Shown piece after piece: positions 6,547 to 7,736 of a DNA stretch of 7,736 bases. Made by a program: the position numbers and the translations under genes. The notes beneath the pieces were generated by a model. That model had not been told where the DNA came from, did no database searches, and worked only from the letters and a program-made list of their open reading frames with translations. Source of the DNA: Hyphomicrobiales bacterium (GTDB lineage Bacteria; Pseudomonadota; Alphaproteobacteria; Rhizobiales; S144-23); contig WGBL01000389.1 in NCBI GenBank assembly GCA_015494375.1, forward strand, positions 1 to 7,736, given 5' to 3'. The stretch's first letter is position 1, and each line of letters starts with the position of its first letter.

Positions 6547-6566
6547 CGCCGGGCGGAGACCCGGCG
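6547..6566. repeat. Palindromic intergenic element, copy 1
   Basis: CGCCGGG (6547-6553) and CCCGGCG (6560-6566) form a perfect 7-bp stem followed by ATCCAGG. This is the same sequence style (palindrome next to TCCAGG/CCTGGA) as the elements just downstream, pointing to copies of one intergenic repeat family. Confidence 0.55.
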
Positions 6567-6600
6567 ATCCAGGGCCAAGGGCCGCAACGGTTCTTGTCTG

Positions 6601-6678
6601 TTACCCTGGATGCCCGGGTGTTACCCTGGATGCCCGGGCCTGCTCCCCGGGTCAAGCCCGAGGACGGGCATGACGTAA
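6601..6678. repeat. 20-bp tandem duplication followed by a CCGGGTCAAGCCCG palindrome
   Basis: TTACCCTGGATGCCCGGG occurs at 6601-6618 and again, identical over 18 bases, at 6621-6638, giving a 20-base period. It is followed by CCCCGGGTCAAGCCCGAGG (6645-6663), which folds with a TCAAG loop, and then by GGGCATGACG. Together they resemble widespread alphaproteobacterial intergenic palindromes (CCTGGATGCCCGGGTCAAGCCCGGGCATGACG style), with part of one copy duplicated. The family resemblance is from general knowledge, not a database search. Confidence 0.65.
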
Positions 6679-6705
6679 AGCGGAGAGCGGGGCCCTCTTT
6701 CTTCA

Positions 6706-6742
6706 ACGTCATCGCTGGCTACCCGCTTTCGCGGGCATGACG
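6706..6742. repeat. Palindromic intergenic element bounded by CGTCAT/ATGACG
   Basis: CGTCAT (6708-6713) and ATGACG (6737-6742) are inverted ends, and inside them CCCGC (6722-6726) pairs with GCGGG (6731-6735) across TTTC. Read on the minus strand it is GTCATGCCCGCGAAAGCGGG, a form seen often between genes in alphaproteobacteria. It lies beyond the minus-strand gene's 3' end and may act as its 3'-end structure, but has no T run. Confidence 0.55.
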
Positions 6743-6744
6743 AC

Positions 6745-6781
6745 GCGTGCGGTTTTCGCGATTTGCGATCAGGCCGCACGC
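6745..6781. repeat. Nested stem-loop downstream of the minus-strand gene
   Basis: GCGTGCGG (6745-6752) and CCGCACGC (6774-6781) are perfect 8-bp arms. The loop holds a second stem, TCGC (6756-6759) with GCGA (6765-6768). It is 53 bases past the minus-strand stop codon. It could protect or end that transcript; no T run supports intrinsic termination. Confidence 0.4.
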
Positions 6782-6834
6782 CTCGATCGTTTGGCGCGGC
6801 CGCATTGGTATCACTCTATGCCGCGAGCGCGCGT

Positions 6835-7736
6835 TCAACTCCCCTGGCGCGCGCGCACGATCCGTGGCAGAGGACCGAATTCCTGTGCTTCGCCCTCGCC
6901 CGTCTCGCCGTCGGCCATCGCCTCGAGTGGCTCTGGGCCGTGATCGCCTCCATCGCCAGCCGGCACGGCCCGCGCGCTTGCCTCGATCACTTTCTCTTGT
7001 GAACGCCAGAGAGCATCAAGCCTCTCCTCCGCGCCTGGCGATGGCGCCGATGGCACCGAAGAGTGGGGCGCGGCCGCCGATCGCGACGGGCCAGCGGCTC
7101 CGGCGAACCACGCATCGACGAGTTCGATTTCCGCTTCGGAAAGCTCAAGCCCCTGGGAGCGGCAGCGGGCAACGACGTAATTGCGGAAACGCCCGGCAAA
7201 GAGGTTGGCCGAGGCGCCCTGCTCGAACCAGGGATCGGCCTCGCTTACGACATCGAGAACAAAGCGAATGTCATCGCGTGTGAGGCTCAAGCCCTGTTGT
7301 TGGGCGCGCTCGGAGATATTGGTGATGGTCTGAGCGCCGCTCAGGCCGTTTTCGTTGATCTCTGCGGCGATGACCGCAAAAAGCGTGAGGTAATCCTGCG
7401 GCGCGAGCGGAGGCGCCTTGCAGGCCGCCTGTATGCGGGCGATGGAGTCTTGAAGCGGATTGCTCACCTGCTGATCCGCTCCTTCCGGCGAGCCCTCGAT
7501 GCCAGCCAACTCGGGCGCTGGCTGCAGACCGGGGCGCGATTCTTGTGCGTCTTGTGCGCTCTGCCCGCCCTCAGTCGTCGCGGCGACCTCGTTTATGGCC
7601 GTCGGGCCGGAGGCCGTTGGCGCGGCTATTCCCGCAGCTTCGGTGATGGGCTCGGGCACAAACTCAGACCCGCTGATCCCGGCTCCGGCGTCGCTCGCCT
7701 CAACCGGCATCGGCTCATCGGTGACAAGCTCTGAGA
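6835..7736 (-). CDS. Hypothetical acidic protein, 5' end outside the window
   Basis: The stop is TGA at 6835-6837 and the frame is open to the right edge. The first in-window Met codon is at 7708-7710 (291 residues), but the frame continues upstream of it as SELVTDEP with no ribosome site, so the true start is probably beyond 7736. Numbering from that Met, residues 1-83 are low-complexity, rich in Ala, Glu, Pro and Gly and probably disordered. Residues about 84-205 look like a folded, mostly helical domain (NPLQDSIARIQAACKAPPLAP, then DYLTLFAVIAAEI, DDIRFVLDVVSEADPWFEQG, FAGRFRNYVVARC, EAEIELVDAWF). Residues 206-291 are again Pro/Ser/Gly/Glu-rich. No signal peptide or membrane segment is visible. 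I do not recognise the family. The layout of short helices with an ADPWFEQG turn could suit a small winged-helix or RNA/protein-binding domain, but this is a guess. It converges on the transporter operon and is probably unrelated to it. Confidence 0.7.
   Translation of the reverse strand, partial: SELVTDEPMPVEASDAGAGISGSEFVPEPITEAAGIAAPTASGPTAINEVAATTEGGQSAQDAQESRPGLQPAPELAGIEGSPEGADQQVSNPLQDSIARIQAACKAPPLAPQDYLTLFAVIAAEINENGLSGAQTITNISERAQQQGLSLTRDDIRFVLDVVSEADPWFEQGASANLFAGRFRNYVVARCRSQGLELSEAEIELVDAWFAGAAGPSRSAAAPHSSVPSAPSPGAEERLDALWRSQEKVIEASARAVPAGDGGDHGPEPLEAMADGETGEGEAQEFGPLPRIVRARQGS

Larger units (their letters stand above)
6188..6834. other. Repeat-rich convergent intergenic region
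   Basis: This 647-base stretch lies between the stop of the ATPase gene and the stop of the convergent minus-strand gene. Frames here are open only by virtue of high GC; they give Arg/Pro/Ser-rich, family-less translations and cross several palindromes, so no gene is called. It contains two heptad arrays, a long imperfect inverted repeat, a 20-bp direct duplication and several short stem-loops, described separately. No convincing intrinsic terminator with a T run is seen for either flanking gene. Confidence 0.75.

Noticed and set aside
6193..6660. Possible CRISPR array or origin-type iterons
   Set aside because: Units are only 7 or 20 bp, directly abutting, without unique spacers of uniform length, and there is no cas, rep or parA gene in the window.
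6034..6712. Several overlapping minus-strand frames (121-165 codons) after the transporter operon
   Set aside because: They cross heptad arrays and palindromes, have Arg/Pro/Ser-rich composition, lack ribosome sites, and one overlaps the ATPase coding sequence.
6374..6740. Plus-strand frames of 66-99 codons in the intergenic region
   Set aside because: They translate repeat DNA (for example duplicated VTLDARV-like stretches) and have no start signals; openness follows from GC content.
6188..6834. Insertion sequence remnant
   Set aside because: No transposase-like translation, no clear terminal inverted repeats at the region's ends, and no target duplication could be found by eye.
7063..7734. 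223-codon open frame on the plus strand at the right end
   Set aside because: It lies opposite the minus-strand gene, which has the more natural composition and ordered/disordered layout; the plus translation is Arg/Gly-rich with no recognisable features.

Overview
The window holds a GC-rich, alphaproteobacterial-looking locus. Coding sequences prefer G or C at third positions, the substrate-binding protein carries a Tat signal, and the intergenic DNA contains 'CCCGGGTCAAGCCCG / CATGACG' palindromes of a style common in Rhizobiales/Hyphomicrobiales and relatives. The order-level placement is an inference, not something the sequence proves.

Layout: positions 80-6187 carry a complete four-gene ABC importer of the peptide/opine/nickel (Dpp/Opp) family, all on the + strand. 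The order is a Tat-exported family 5 substrate-binding protein (80-1798), a DppB-type permease (1966-2916), a DppC-type permease with extra N-terminal hydrophobic segments (2940-3965), and one polypeptide fusing the two ATPases (DppD-DppF type, 4091-6187). The binding protein captures a solute in the periplasm, the two permeases form the channel, and the fused ATPase supplies both nucleotide-binding domains. The substrate cannot be read from the sequence; di- or oligopeptides are the default guess for the family. A perfect 10-bp hairpin followed by a short T run sits just after the binding-protein gene and probably makes its transcript more abundant than those of the membrane and ATPase genes.

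The 125-bp gap before the ATPase gene, together with that gene's first codons, is built from repeated 12-bp units (TTGAGCGAGCAG/ATGAGCGAGCAA). This leaves the exact start uncertain and creates a possible TTG mini-ORF that overlaps the ATPase ATG as ATGA.

Positions 6188-6834 contain no convincing gene but are dense in structure: two arrays of 7-bp units, a long imperfect inverted repeat, a 20-bp tandem duplication, and several short GC-rich palindromes. This looks like a build-up of intergenic repeat elements between convergent transcription units. From 6835 to the right edge a minus-strand gene encodes an unrecognised acidic protein with a central helical domain; its 5' end lies outside the window.

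Overall the coding content is ordinary transporter biology. The best leads are the repeat-rich intergenic region, the repeated start region of the ATPase gene, and the unidentified minus-strand protein. No evidence was found for a novel defence, CRISPR or mobile system.
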